Shown here piece after piece: positions 10,545-22,983 of a stretch of DNA of 64,000 nucleotides (its first letter is position 1; every line of letters starts with the position of its first letter). This DNA comes from Drechmeria coniospora (taxonomy: Eukaryota > Ascomycota > Sordariomycetes > Hypocreales > Ophiocordycipitaceae), in contig NC_054391.1 in NCBI RefSeq assembly GCF_001625195.1, positions 6,645,157 to 6,709,156 on the forward strand, given 5' to 3'. The notes under the pieces are model-generated. The model worked only from the letters and a program-made list of their open reading frames with translations, was not told the DNA's origin and did no database searches. The position numbers were made by a program, and so were the translations under genes.

Positions 10545-11674
10545 TCATTTCTCTGTCGGACCCGGTCGTTCCAGGTGCGACTTGCCCACCGGTTTCTCTC
10601 GCGCCGCCGCCGGCCGAGTCGACTCCTTCTTGATCTCATCGAGCAGACGTGCGAGGCCCCTGGTCAAGCCGTCTACTTCGTCCGGATGGCTCGGTCCACT
10701 CCCGGCCCAGCGAATGCGGCAATGGTGGTCGACGAGGTAGGTGTAGCCGACCTTGCTGTTGAGCAGGCCGATGGACTCGCGCATGGCGTCGGTGATGCCC
10801 CTGCGGATGAGGAAATACTTGTCCCATTCGGCCTCGGGGAACCTTCGGCGCAGGGAGCCCCGGAAAAGACGGACGAGCCAGGCCTTGCCGGCGTTGTCCT
10901 CGTAGTTGACGTTGACCACCTGCGCCAGCTCGGCGTTCTGGGCAACGAGGCGGTGCAGGGCGGGGTTGGCCTCGCGCGAGGTGAAGCTGCCGACCTGCTG
11001 CTCGGCCCACCGGCTGCTGAAGATGGAGACGACGGAAGCCCTGCCGGTCAGGAGCGGCGTGGTGTCACGGGGCGCCTTGTCGGTCTTGACGAGGGTCTCG
11101 CCGTAGAGGTTGGGGAAGTAGAGGGACAGCTCGGCCTTGAAGAGGCGCGGAGGTGCGATGAAGGACTTGCCCGAGTGGTACTGCAGGTTGCCCCAGTCAC
11201 GGAAGTATGGTCTCGATATCTGGGCCGTGCTGCATCGCGGTCAGCACCTTGTCTTCGTCTTCTTCCCGCCCACGTCGGTCTCACTTACAGCTCCTTGCGG
11301 CGCTGTATGTGCTTGTCGTAGTCGACGAAGTCCTCCTTGCGCTGCTGGAAGGACCGGTTGTCGATGCCGGTGTGCTCGCCAGCCCTGGGCGGCAACGGCA
11401 TGCCGATGGGCCGCGGCAGCGGCTTGGGGACGAAATGACCGTCAACCCGCTTGCCGTAGCTTCTGGGTGCCTCGATGGGGGCGCTGCCCAGAGCGCTCTT
11501 TGGATCGAGAGAGGCGCCCGAAGCGGGCTTCTCTGCCCTCGCAGCGCGGGAGGCCGAGAGGGTGAGGCTGCGACGCCATTGGCAGTGGGCACAAAGGGTT
11601 CTCGTGGTACCGGAGGTGCTCGCGGTGCGGCGTGCGAGGCGGGAAAAGGCCTGCTCGAGCCTGCGCGATGACAT
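10545..11674 (-). CDS. atp10: Mitochondrial F1Fo-ATP synthase assembly factor Atp10
   Basis: Exons 11674-11289 and 11229-10545 on the minus strand encode 356 aa; the single intron is GTAAGT..GCAG. The N-terminus (SSRRLEQAFSRLARRTAS) is Arg/Ser-rich without acids, as expected of a mitochondrial presequence. The conserved ATP10 domain follows: RPYFRDW, FIAPPRLFKAELSLYFPNLYG, then a segment with GRASVVSIFSSRWAEQQV, DNAGKAWLV, and near the C-terminus YTYLVDHHCRIRWAGSG. Atp10 chaperones ATP6 during assembly of the membrane Fo sector. Length fits the family. It is transcribed towards GOS1. Confidence 0.93.
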
Positions 11675-12000
11675 GGTGGATGGTTGGTGTCGTATTCAGG
11701 TTCAAGTGTACTCTGTAGACCGGTAATTTTTCCAGTTCCTGAAGGTTCACATTGTTGCACTGCACTAAGCAATATTAGTTAGTACGCAGGTACTTGCTTA
11801 AACGGGAGCACAAGTAATATTCCCGGTACTCCGAATAGGACCTACTTAAGTATTAGTGAATATCTGCAGCATGGTATTTCTTGTGCATGGCACAGTAGGT
11901 ACTTAAGTACTAGTACTTGTCCGTACAACACTACAAGTACTCCGTACGGAACACTTTCCTGTACTTATTATAGTACGTAAAGGTGTTAGTAGCACTGCCG

Positions 12001-12034
12001 AGGCCGACTTGTCGGTGATCTCGGCGGCGTTCAT
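12001..12034 (-). pseudogene. Displaced fragment of an ARF1 exon
   Basis: 34 bp matching 35 bp of ARF1 exon 3 in this window (30998-31032) with one single-base gap and one substitution. Read on the minus strand it begins ATGAACGCCGCCGAGATCAC, which corresponds to the ARF1 peptide MNAAEITDK. No other ARF exon surrounds it, so it is an isolated fragment with no coding role that I can see. Confidence 0.7.
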
Positions 12035-12151
12035 ACGGAGTATTACTTATTTTGTACATTCAGGCGGCCTATAAACTTGCGGCCAACTTACCAATCCCAC
12101 CAGTGCTAGTAGGAACACCAATACACCAGGTCCAAGCAATCAACGCTACAG

Positions 12152-12167
12152 TACTCCGTACGGAGTA
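12152..12167. repeat. Palindrome TACTCCGTACGGAGTA
   Basis: Perfect 16-bp palindrome. Related perfect copies lie at 12261-12281, 33229-33243, 56376-56395 and 56836-56855. Half-sites (TACGGAGTA, ACTCCGTA) are scattered through every gene-poor stretch of the window. Confidence 0.9.
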
Positions 12168-13602
12168 GTTTGTACCGACTAAAAACTAAAGTACATGTAT
12201 AATCATAGGGATATGATCTGTAGCCTAGAGGAGTAATACTACTTGTAATTTCGGAGTAAGTACGGAGTACTCCGTACGGAGAACGGGGTACGTAAGTACA
12301 AGAACTGCAAGGTAATTACTTATTAGTATCCCATCTCCCAGGACCAGTGGAGTAATCATGTAAAGTATTAAAAAGTACTACTCCGTACAGTACTCCGTAT
12401 ATTACTTAAGTACTCCGTAATGGAAGGTAACAGAACCCCCTGTGCCGGAATACGGTTATCGACATCTAGAATTATCATACGGAGTACCATCCTCGCAAAT
12501 GTGCCCCAACACGGTTCAACGCTAGTACGAACGACTCCAGACAGGGGCAGAATGGAGAATGACCAGAACGGGCGTCGAATTGCAGGTGAATTGATCGTAT
12601 CGATGGGTAGGGCCTACGTGGTTGGGAGGTTGAGAGAGTAGCTCTAGAGTCAAACAGCGGCAACAGACTTGCACCTCGATGCAACATGAGTTGCGCACAC
12701 GAGCAAGTACTGCCTGGAAAGGCCACGGCAGAATATCCGCACCAGATGACGAAAGGTGCGCATCCAATGCTGGCGGGATATTAGCGGTACTGGCTGGTGT
12801 CTTGCCAAACCGTACCCGTCAGAACTCAATCGACAGTGGACATGGCTGCTAAACTGCTGAGGGGGGTACGGAGTAGGGACCGAGGGCTTGGCTGCACAGC
12901 TTGTACGTACTAACTGTCAGTACGGAGTACTGTAAGTGCGGAGTATGTTGGCCAGGTAGCTAAGATGTTACTTACCTGTACCTAGTGCTGGGCTGGGTGA
13001 CGCCCAGGTACGGTAGGCCCAGGGCCTGGGGCCTCTAACAAGAACAAGCCACAGCTCTACTAGGCTTCAGCCGCGTACAGCCCACAGGCGGGATGGTCGT
13101 GGTTCACTGACGCTGCGGCAAGGCACTAACTAGTTGCTGTGCCTGTGCCGCTGTGCGGAGCACCTCAATAAGGAGAATTTCCCTTCGGAGTGCTCCGAAC
13201 TAGTGGTGGGGTTCCCTGCCGTTCCCCAGCCCAGGCACCTAGCACCCAACTGTACGGTGTACTTGGGTACTACAGTAGGTGCTCACGCGGATTCGCGTTA
13301 GGTACCCGCCTAAGTACTGACAGCTGCAATTCTACCTGAACCCTGTGCGGGCAGAAGCATTTGAAGTACAGTACATGTACTCCGTACTTAGTACCACTAC
13401 TTGACAGTGACCTATCGCTTCGGTTATTCGCGGCGGACCAAGACAAACGACCGCCAGTGCTGTGCCGACTAAAGCCAGGATGCACATCGGACAGGCACAC
13501 CTCCTCCTCAGCACACCCAGCCTTTCCGTCTCGTCGGCCAATCTCTCTTTCGGGCACCTCATCTGCAAAAAGGGAAGCCAGCGAGCCAGCGAGCAAGCCG
13601 AG

Positions 13603-14164
13603 ATGTTCCTACAACGAGGTTCGCGCCTACTGCAGAGGCAACTGAGGACCTCGCAGGCCACCGTCCGCGTGGCCCTCGGGCGAAAGGGCGGCAACGGCAC
13701 CAGTAGTATCGGCGTCATCACGACGGCCGCTCCAGCAACAGGTCGGTGGTTTACCGAGTCGCGGAGGCTATGTGCTCTCAAGCCCGTCCTCCTGGCCGAC
13801 ATTGGCGAGGGTGAGTAACAGGCTGCGTGTGGTTGGGCGAATTGGCGAGGCCGAGAATGTCGGTGGGCTGACGGTTTCCAACCTGCTCGCAGGCATCGTC
13901 GAATGTGAAGTCATCCAGTGGTTCGTCGAGCCCGGCGCACGGGTCGAGGAGTTCTCCCCGCTCTGCGAGGTCCAGAGCGACAAGGCCTCCGTCGAGATCA
14001 CGAGCCGGTTCACGGGCACCGTCAAGAAGCTCTACTACGAGGCTGGCGAGATGGCCAAGGTCGGGAAGCCCTTTGTCGACATCGACATCGACATCGAGGC
14101 AGGCGAGGAGGCAGAAGTCCCGGCGGCATCCGCCCCGAAGCAGGAGCCGCAGCCGCAGCAGCAT

Positions 14165-14197
<33 letters not shown>

Positions 14198-15199
14198 CAG
14201 CCACCTGTGATGGCGTCCAAGCCGAAGCAGAAGGGCCCGATGGCGACGCTCGCGACACCCGCCGTTCGCCATCTGTCCAGGGAGCTGGGCGTCGACATTG
14301 CCGACATCGACGGCAGCGGTAAGGGCGGCCGGGTGCTCAAGGAGGACATTCTCAAGTTTGTGCAGGGCCGGGAAGCGGCAGCGTCGACGTCGGCAACGTC
14401 GGCGACGCCGTCGTCACAACTTCACCATCCGCCACCCCCAGACGGGTCCGCGGCGGTGCAGACGGAGACGCGGGTGCCGCTCTCGCAGACGCAGCACATG
14501 ATGTTCAAGACCATGACGCGCTCCCTCACGATCCCCCACTTCCTCTACGCCGACGAGGTCGACTTCTCGGACCTCGTCAGCCTTCGCGGCCGGCTGAACA
14601 AAGTTCTCGCTCGGTCGGCCGGCCACGACGACCTCCAGCCGGCCAAGCTCTCGTACCTCCCCTTCATCATCAAGGCCGTCTCCCTCGCCCTCTACCAGTT
14701 TCCGATCCTCAACGCGCGCGTCGACGCCGGCACCGACGCCGGCGATCGTCCCTCTGTCGTGCTCCGATCCCAGCACAACATCGGCGTCGCCATGGACACG
14801 CCCCAGGGCCTGCTCGTGCCGGTCATCAAGAACGTGGGCGCGCTCAACATCGTGGCCATCGCCGCCGAGCTCGTCCGGCTTCAGGCGCTCGCCCAGGCCG
14901 GCAAGCTCACGCCCGGCGACATGGCAGGCGGCACCATCACCGTCTCCAACATCGGCAACATCGGCGGCACCTACCTGAGCCCCGTCATCGTCGAGCGCGA
15001 GGTGGCCATTCTCGGCATCGGCAGGATGCGCACCGTGCCGGCCTTTGACGAGAACGACGCCGTCGTCAAGAAGCACGTGTGCAACTTCAGCTGGAGCGCC
15101 GACCACCGCGTCGTCGACGGCGCCACCATGGCCCGGGCCGCCGACGTCGTACGACGGGTCGTCGAGGAGCCCGACGTGATGGTGATGCACCTGCGGTAA
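13603..15199 (+). CDS. Branched-chain 2-oxoacid dehydrogenase E2 (lipoamide acyltransferase)
   Basis: Exons 13603-13810 and 13893-15199 give 504 aa. The N-terminus (FLQRGSRLLQRQLRTSQATVR) is a good mitochondrial presequence. The lipoyl domain spans about 62-137 with the lipoylated Lys100 in SDKAS; the intron splits its first strand (ADIGE|GIVECEV). A linker with ten consecutive Gln follows, then the peripheral subunit-binding domain (about 186-230; TPAVRHLSRELGVDI, GRVLKEDI). The catalytic acyltransferase domain ends with HRVVDG (His474, Asp478), the HxxxD active site. ECEVIQWFV in the lipoyl domain is typical of the branched-chain E2 rather than pyruvate or 2-oxoglutarate E2. It transfers acyl groups from Val/Leu/Ile catabolism to CoA in the mitochondrial matrix. 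Confidence 0.94.
14165..14194 (+). repeat. In-frame (CAG)10 polyglutamine tract in E2 linker
   Basis: Ten pure CAG codons in frame, flanked by further Gln codons (QPQQH before, EQ after). The tract lies in the flexible linker between the lipoyl and subunit-binding domains. Confidence 0.95.
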
Positions 15200-16842
15200 C
15201 TCGCCGGACGTTGTCCTCCTTTTCGTTGGCTGCGTGCCGAACCTACGATGGAGGAGCAGGGGGGGGGGGGGCAGCGGAGGAGTAGTACATAGACGATGAA
15301 TGGGACGCGATGTCAACCAACCAACCAGCCTTCCATCCATCATGGCGCGTGTGCATGACGAGCTGTTTCAAACTATGTGTACCAATATCATCCCCTGCCC
15401 CGTCGACTCGACGCGGACGGCAAAGGGGAGGCCAGTGACGACTCGCCAGGTCAGCCCAGTAGTCTGGACCGTACCCTGTCCGTGTACACGCACGGAAGTG
15501 GACGGTCACTACGGAGTACCGGGTAGTATCGATGCACGCAGCGTGCATCCAAGAAAGCACCGGCCAATATGCAAGGCGACAAAACGTCAGGTCGTCGCCC
15601 GATGACCATTTCGTGATGCTTCCTCAACCCCTTGGCCACGTATCGTCGTCACGCCCCAGCGTCGTACTACGATTACGTGTACCTGTTACGCATGAGGGCA
15701 AACGCATTCCTTGCCTTGTCCCCAGCCACGGGAGCTGAGCACGTCCGTCTCGGCCGTTCCGTGGAGCCCATCGGTGGAGCGTCGCAGAATGCTGAAACGG
15801 CCATCGCTGGAGGAGTACGATCATCGTACTCGCACGCAACCAGGACCTTCAGTCATGCCGTCACCAGCACCCGCAGGGAAACAGGCGAGCGGCCGCGGAC
15901 TGTCCTGGGGGCGCCCGCAGGTAATATTAAAAGAGCGTGCGCGCAATGTTTGCGTGTGCAACTCGTCAACGACGCAGGCTGGCGTGTCACATCTCATTGC
16001 TATGCCCGCCCCTCGTCATTTACCGTGCTACCGTTCGTACTCGAGCACGGGAACATGGCACCTACGACGGTACGAGACGGCACGTGGCGGCCGGGAGGGC
16101 CCGCCGCCAGCAGCAATTGCCCATGCAATCGTGCATGCATGGTGAGTTAACTCGTCACAATTGCCTATTTCGAGCAACCTGCCTGCAAGTCTGCCCAACC
16201 CTTCATGTCCGACGTCGGCCAGGACGAGGTCCAATGCGAATTAAGCAGGCCGATCGAAGCTCTGCCTGCGTCTCTGCGTCCCGCGTCTCTCGCGTCTTGC
16301 GTCTCTGGGCCTCTGCATGGTCAAGGGTGCCCGTTTGGGCGGACACGACGCAGAGTCCCCATCGAGTTCCTCTCCGTCGGCCGCTGCACCATGCAATAAA
16401 CTGCCGGGTCCGGCCCTTCTTTCACGCCGCATGCGAGCCTCAGCCGCTGCGACGACGGTTTCACGCCCCAAACCCATTCGGCCATGTCTCCATCCACCCA
16501 CTGTCCGTGCTGTGTCCGAGAGCTCCATTTCCCCCTCCACCTTCCTTTCGTCGGCGCCCGGTATTACTCCCTGTCCGATCTTGGCCAGACGAGAAGAGAG
16601 GGTGGTGTGGTGGGTGCAAAGGGTGGGCGAGGCCGGTGCAGGATAAGATGAAGATTGGTCATGGATTTGCTTGGACTCGGCTGGTGACTGGCGGCAGGCT
16701 GCATTGCGTAAGGGTCGGCCATGAGATGCCAAGAATGAAAAATCCAAACGCCCAACTCCCCAACTCTCCCTCGCTTCAGTGCCGGGAATTAAGAAAACAA
16801 AACGGCGCGGAGTGCTGTGGAGCACGGCTGGTGGTGGCATCG
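15200..16842. other. Convergent spacer between E2 and gluconokinase, no gene
   Basis: 1.6 kb without a recognisable gene. Open frames overlap on both strands and show no family signature. It carries a 13-base G run at 15259-15271 and a few TACGGAGTA words (around 15510). Nothing else is supported. Confidence 0.5.
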
Positions 16843-17658
16843 TCAACGGTCGTCACGGAGAATGGCCTCGACCTTGGCGAGGGCGTCCGACTTGACCTGT
16901 TCGAGGCTGCGGCTGACGTCGACCGTGATGACGTCCCGTTCATCCTCCGTCGGCCGCTCGAGTATGTCAAACTGGCTCTGGACCATGTCGGCGCTCATGT
17001 AGTGGCCCTTTCGTTTCGAGACTCGCTCCAGCAGCACGTCGGCGGGCGCGTAGAGGAAGATGAAGTGGACGAGCACGTGACTGTTGTAGTAGGCGGCGAC
17101 GCGGATGACGTCCCGGTACTTGCGCTTGAGGGCCGAGCAGGTGACGACGACGCCCTGGGACCCTCGGTTGATTCGACGCATTGACTCGTCGCGAAGGGCA
17201 CCAAGCCAGTCCCAGCGGTCGGCGTCCGTGAGGGGGGTGCCGCCGCGCATCTTCTCCACATTGGCCTCCGTGTGGAACTGTTTCCCACTCTCGTTAACTC
17301 ATCCCCTCTGCCGTAATATCGTGATCAAGCAGTGAGAAGGGAAGCGGGGGGGGGGCAGAACGGGGAAGGGGAGGACGAGGAGAGCCTACCGAGTCGCCTT
17401 CCACGTAAGGCATGTCAAGCGCGGCGGCGAGGTACTCGGCCACCGTCGTCTTGCCGCACCCGGCCGGGCCAGTGACAAGCCAGATGTGGTTGTGGTTCTG
17501 TCGTGTGCGAGGCCGTTAGCATCATCGTTTCCACTCGCTCAACTTGCACGCCAGCTCGGCCTCCTACGGGGGCGCGTCTTTGGAGGGGTTCTCCGTACCG
17601 AAGTCGCCATCATGCCGTCGTTCCCGTTGATGGAGACGACGTTGTCATAGGACAGCAT
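16843..17658 (-). CDS. Gluconokinase
   Basis: Three exons on the minus strand, 17658-17599, 17497-17390 and 17277-16843, give 200 aa with all GT-AG introns and exact frame. Exon 2 carries the P-loop GPAGCGKT (residues 30-37) after the strand HIWLVT. EGD|SFHTEANVEKMRGGTPLTDADRW, joined across the second intron, is the gluconate-binding signature of the GntK family. VVTCSALKRKYRD and the lid segment RKGHYM follow. The enzyme phosphorylates D-gluconate to 6-phosphogluconate with ATP, feeding the pentose phosphate pathway. Length is normal. The first 20 residues are poorly conserved in the family, so the exact start is less certain. Confidence 0.93.
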
Positions 17659-20600
17659 GGTGTCTTTTCGTGCCAGGTATCTAGGAGGGTGAATGCCACT
17701 CGCGGCGACGATGGCCGATGGCCACTGGCGAAGCCGGATGAAAGAACGACGACGAGGCTATGGTATAGATATCGACCTATATGGCAAGCTTCTCGGAATA
17801 AGACTATGGCGAAGCAGGGGGAGAATGGAAAGGGATAGGCGGACGTCTTCTATGGTACTTGAAAAGAGGCGAGGGCGGTGGGAGGAAGAAGGAAGATGCG
17901 AAGATGCAAGGCAAGTCGAGGAGCGTACGAGTGCGTGTGCGAGTACCGTGCTGTAAGTACTTGCACGGGTTTTGCGGTAGCACTTACGTAGGGCGGTACG
18001 TAGTTCCAGGTTTGGGGTTGAGACAACGAGCATGGCAAGCCAAGGTTGTTGCAACTAATAATAATGGCAAGAAGTAGAAAACAAGGGCGGGGCCGTAGTA
18101 CCGAGTTTGGATCTCGGGTAACATTACGGGGTACGAGAACCAGTTCGCTGCAAGTACAGTACATGTAGGTAGGTGTACAGTAGGTGTGCATGTACAAGCA
18201 CAAGTAGAGTCCATGCTGGTACGAAGAGCTTGCGAGTACAACTACGTACAACTACAACTACAACCACATACCTAGTACTTACAGTACAGGCCTCTACGTG
18301 CTTCCTGCTATGCGTTACCACATGGTACCTCTTTGCACGTGTACCCTCAGGACCTGGCCATGGCAAGAAAGGAAATGCATGGCATGTAAATGTGCAAGTA
18401 CGGAGCAAGAGAGTTTTAATACTCCGTAATTGCTTGCAATAACCCCCAAGCTCGGCACCTGTGCTAGCCCGGTTTGTTCAACGGTCCAGTAAGAGCAGTC
18501 ACTCACTGTACAGTATTTGGACTGCATGTGTCGGCACCATGCGAGTACGCCATCGCTCTCCCTCCTTCGACGACAACGCAGGTAGCACTCACTGCACGAG
18601 GGAAGGCGGTGGACAAGTCCGTCATGGCCAAGTACCGCAGTTCGAAGGAGAAGGATAGGACGCCGAGGCCCCGTAGCAGTGGCTGGCCGCCCTTGGCTCT
18701 CCCTCCTCGCGAGCGTGCTCGTGTCTCTCTCCCATGTCTCTTGCGTCTTGCTTTTTTCACCTTTTCCTTCGACCGGCTGCATCCTCACATGCATCGTTGA
18801 ATGATTTGTTTCTTGCTCCTGCTTGTGCTCTCCTTGGCCATCGCAGCCCAACCGGCCCCTCCTTGCCATAGCCCCTGGAGGCGGGGGGTAAGGACGGTGT
18901 GCCGCGATGCTGGGAGGCGGCAAGCCAATGAGCAGGTTGGGGAGCGGACGGCTTGCTCGTCGACCTGGCCGCATCACGCTGCGGTTGACCGAAAATGGCG
19001 CCTGGCGATGCGTGCCGTCGACGGGACGCGTGAGGAGACCTGCGTCTCGAGGAGCAAACAGAGCTCAAGTAGGTGTGCATGCAGAGCGGGTGACGGGTAT
19101 CAGTAGTAGGGACGAGCGTTCATCCATAGGAGCACTTATGCTGATGGGCCCATGGCACTCGTCGTACGAGGGTGGGCCTGGGTAGGTGGTCAAATGAAAA
19201 ACGGCGGACGGCCCCCTGGTTGACGTCGATGTGACAAGGCGGAAGCTGACCCGGTGCACTGGGTTTTCCGGAATCCGGATGGCTTTCCGGAACATGTGTG
19301 TGTGTACGTGGCAGGGAGCTGGCAATGCATGTACTCCGTTCGGAGTACGGAGTAATAATACCGTATACCTACATGCGGCACACTGCATGTACGGGGTGCA
19401 ACTATTAAGTATGCACGTACAGCAGCATTAGTGCAGAGACAAATGGACAGCAACACGTTCTTGTACAACTACTAGTACACATGCACATCGGTGTACATGT
19501 GTAGTAGTACCTTGCCGTACATGCATGCATGCATGAGTGCCAGTATCGGATGCGAGGGCAAGGCGCTCGTGGTTCAGACTTGCACCTTCACCTTGGGTCG
19601 GCACGGCCCAGCGGCCCATTTGCTCCGTCATGTCCAGAGCAACGATTTGCATGGCACACTCCACCCGATACTCAGCACTCAATACGGACACGGAGAACAA
19701 GGCATGGTGCCGCGCTCGGTGCCGAGCTTGGTGCCGAGCATCGCCCCGTCTTGGTTTGGTTTCCGAAATCATGTCCGTGTGTTTCTTCTGCGTAGCTTCT
19801 TGGCATCGAGATGTACTTACTTCGTACATGTAATATTATAATTACAGCACATACGCACTGGTCGCTTACTTACTGTACATGCGCATGTACTTGCAGATAC
19901 ATGCTCGCTACGATGCTTGCACTGCACGGATGCATGCTACCAGTATCAATAAGATGCAGTCCTAACCCAAGTACTTTGTAATACTCCGTACATGTATACG
20001 GAGCGCAGCATTGCCGCAAGGTAAATACTTGCACATGGTTGCGCAAGCGTGCACGCGAATGCAAGTTGATCAGTGTCCTGATCTGTTCATGATACCCTCA
20101 AGTACCGTTGGTGAAAGTGTCTGCAATGGCCGCCGTAAGCGCGAGCCGAGCATCGTCGTCGCGAGCTCACGCAGTCCACGCATGCACCGTCCAGTGTTCA
20201 TGGCCCCTGCCTGACGTGACGACTACGACCATGGCCATGAAAGCCATGTCCCGGGCCCCGTGGGCAGCATTTCAACCGGCAGGATCCTTTCCTCCCAGCC
20301 TTTCGGGGCCCTTGTTGGCTTTTTCGCCGCCATGGCGTCGGGGGTTCAGGCCCAACCGGTTCGACTCGATGCTCGTAGAGGACCCTCTTCTGTCATCGCA
20401 GCCCAAGCGTGCCAGGACGAGCCCATCATTTGCCGTCGGCATTCGCGCTCCAAGGGTCAATTTGCCAATTCTTGCGCTTCCGCGTGGCGTCGTGGGGGCG
20501 CCCGCCATCCTCTTCACAATATGTTCACGATTCGTCGAGGGTATCATGGATTCCTTTGTTTTGTCTCAACGGCCGAGCCACCAACCGGCGGCAGAGCAGC

Positions 20601-22983
20601 ATACATGCTTCTGTCCCGAACCAGCTCCTGCCTATTTCCGCAAATAGAATAATACGCCTGAACATGCATTCACGTACCTGTTGGACGAAGCCCGACTGTT
20701 TTCGGACGCGGAGCGCGAGGCGTGTGAGTAGGTGTAGAGCACTCCGTACGACACCGCCAGCGAGCAGAGGGTGTGTATGCACGAAAGTGTGCGCACCTTC
20801 AGCTCCCGCCTCCCAACTCGTCGTCGCGGGGCAGGAACTGGATTCTGTCTGCCGAAATGACGTCCTCGATGCCATGTTCGGGGCCGGCCGTTCGCCTGCG
20901 CTTCCAGCTCTTGTTGCCCGCGGCTCGCTGTGCATCCATGTCGACTTGTCGACTGCCCAATTATCGTGACTGCGGACATGCTGCGGGCGTGAGACGAAGA
21001 CTAGGCTGTCCAAGGACAAGCGTGTGCGGCTCTGGGACTCCCTTCGATGCGGGTTGTCTGTCCTGGCCCCCCTCTCCATGCCGACCGAGGGCCCGAGGTT
21101 CTGTCCACCGAGAGGTCTGTGCAAGTTGGCCATGTCAGCGGGTACTCGCGGAGAATAGCCTGACAGGGTTTCGATCTATCACATACGACGCACTTGGCCG
21201 GGTGCGGAGGGAGTCCTCTTACATTACATCATCTTCATCAATGCTCCGTATCTGTTCCAGATTTGTCCGAGACACGCTGAAAGGCGCTAGGATTGGATCC
21301 AGTCGAGGCGGAAGCTCATCAAACGACCTCGTTTGTCACGGCATGCCGAGCTACCCTGGAGTAGAGTCGAGCCATGTTGGCCATGGGTTCCGGGATCCGA
21401 ATGAAAAGAGTGCCTTGCTGGATCCTCCTCGCGAGACTCGTATCACTAGGCGATGGACGTATAAGTTGCCTGCCCGCCGTGATGGATCCCACAGCGAGGG
21501 AAGGCACCAGTTCCCGAGCCTCCCCGTGTCTTCACCGACACAGGAACAGCGATCCAAAGGTGCATACCATGGGCCATTCGAGCAATCAACCGAGCGCAGT
21601 ACCGAGCGCAATGTCCAGCCGATATCATTCTTTGCCTACAATGCGAACGCAATAAATGGGAACGCACAACTGCCCAGGTATGAAATGCAGGAATAGACGC
21701 CACAGGGCATGGATGTGAAGGAGAATGGACGAATTTGTTGCCGTCTCTCGCCGAATCGTTGTTCGCCGACGCGGTTACAGCATCAGCGGTAGCGCACAAA
21801 GTATGTCAGGGTCAGGGTCGTATGAGGAAGCTCGGATGAGTTCCTGCACTCTGCCCTCGTTGACCCATTTCCCCACACAACTTTGGGGAGGCGGAGATGA
21901 GCCGCAGGTGCAACGAGTCCAAGCAAGACCACTTGCTGTCGGGCGATTAATAATGCTCTTGGACAACCGATACTCGTACCAATTCGATGATCTCGCCGGG
22001 GCGGCCCGAACCAAGATGGCGATGGCAGGATTGCGTAGTGGGCACGTCCAAGCTCACTTCTTGGCCGTCGCCTTCTCTCCTCTACCTTTGCTGGGCAGAG
22101 CATCCAGCAGTCTACCCCGTCCATAACCTGGTTCCCGCCGATCATCTTGTCGTCCAGTGTGGACCTTGCCATCGTTCAGGGCTGTACGGAGCACGCCTAC
22201 GAGCACCTTCGTGCTGAATTCGAGCCCAGGCAAGCGTACTGGTCCTCGAGCCACGGTACAAATAGCACTGGGCTGCAAAATACCTCGACAAATCGACTCT
22301 ACCCCTAAAAGCTCCAGTAGTTCGCTGCGCGTCCTCTATATCTGACGACGAACATACTAAGATAGGTGCCTGCGAGTTGCTGCCTACCTCTAGGTACTAA
22401 CCTACATGGTAGGTACCTAGTACTAAGGCGGTTCAGACTGCCCGCTGACAGTCTGACAAACAGCAGTCACATTCAGCGAGGGGCTCGTAATTAATAGTAC
22501 TTACGGAGTACTGTAGTCATTGTTCGGTATTATGGAGCCAGTACTTGTACGGAGTTGCAGCACGTACCAACGGAGTACTCCGTATCCATTCCGAGCTGTA
22601 CGGAGTACATCTGCAGTACCTAGGTGTACCAAGTACAAGTATTGTTCTTCGTTCCTGTCCGTGGATCCGCCCGTGACTGTCAAGCGACAGCCCAATCGTA
22701 GCCATAATAGGCAAGTCGACCTGCACCGACCCAGTCTTACTCGCTGTGGGCTCAGCATGTACCTGGTCGCCTGCCGAAGCCCCGCCCAACTTTGGTGCCC
22801 CGCCCGCTTGTAGCGGCGATTGCTCTGCCTGGTTCTAGCTTGCTTGTTGGCCTGGTCGGTCCTTCGTTTCGCGGGGACCGCCAACGGACGTCCTGGCTCT
22901 GATACCGAGTGCTACCTCGACACAGTGTAGAGAGTACGGCTACATATAGAGGAGCGGCCCTCTGCCCGACCCGACTCTTCTCC
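17659..22983. other. 5.3-kb gene-poor interval
   Basis: Lies between the divergent gluconokinase (-) and DPP III (+) genes. Many open frames exist on both strands (for example 18315-18977 -, 20108-20647 +, 20773-21696 +), but none has a recognisable domain, and their composition (Cys-, Arg- and Ser-rich, overlapping frames) looks like chance. TACGGAGTA words are dense at 18390-18430, 19330-19355, 19980-20000 and 22500-22620. A short imperfect direct repeat (GGTGCCG.GCTTGGTGCCGAG) lies at about 19710-19742. No RNA gene was recognised. Confidence 0.5.

Larger units (their letters stand above)
11675..13602. other. Gene-poor divergent interval rich in TACGGAGTA words
   Basis: Separates ATP10 (-) from BCKDH-E2 (+). 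It contains many copies of CGGAGTA and TACTCCG, including the 16-bp palindrome TACTCCGTACGGAGTA at 12152-12167 and overlapping palindromes at 12261-12281. A short piece of ARF1-like coding sequence lies at 12001-12034. No open frame here looks like a gene. The final few hundred bases are presumably the E2 promoter. Confidence 0.5.

Noticed and set aside
16241..16846. 201-codon minus-strand frame after the gluconokinase stop
   Set aside because: It begins beyond the gluconokinase stop, has low-complexity basic composition and no family match.
20108..21696. Two long plus-strand frames (179 and 307 codons) in the gene-poor 17.7-23.0 kb stretch
   Set aside because: Composition is Ser/Arg/Cys-rich, overlapping frames are open on both strands, and no motif or splice pattern fits a known family.
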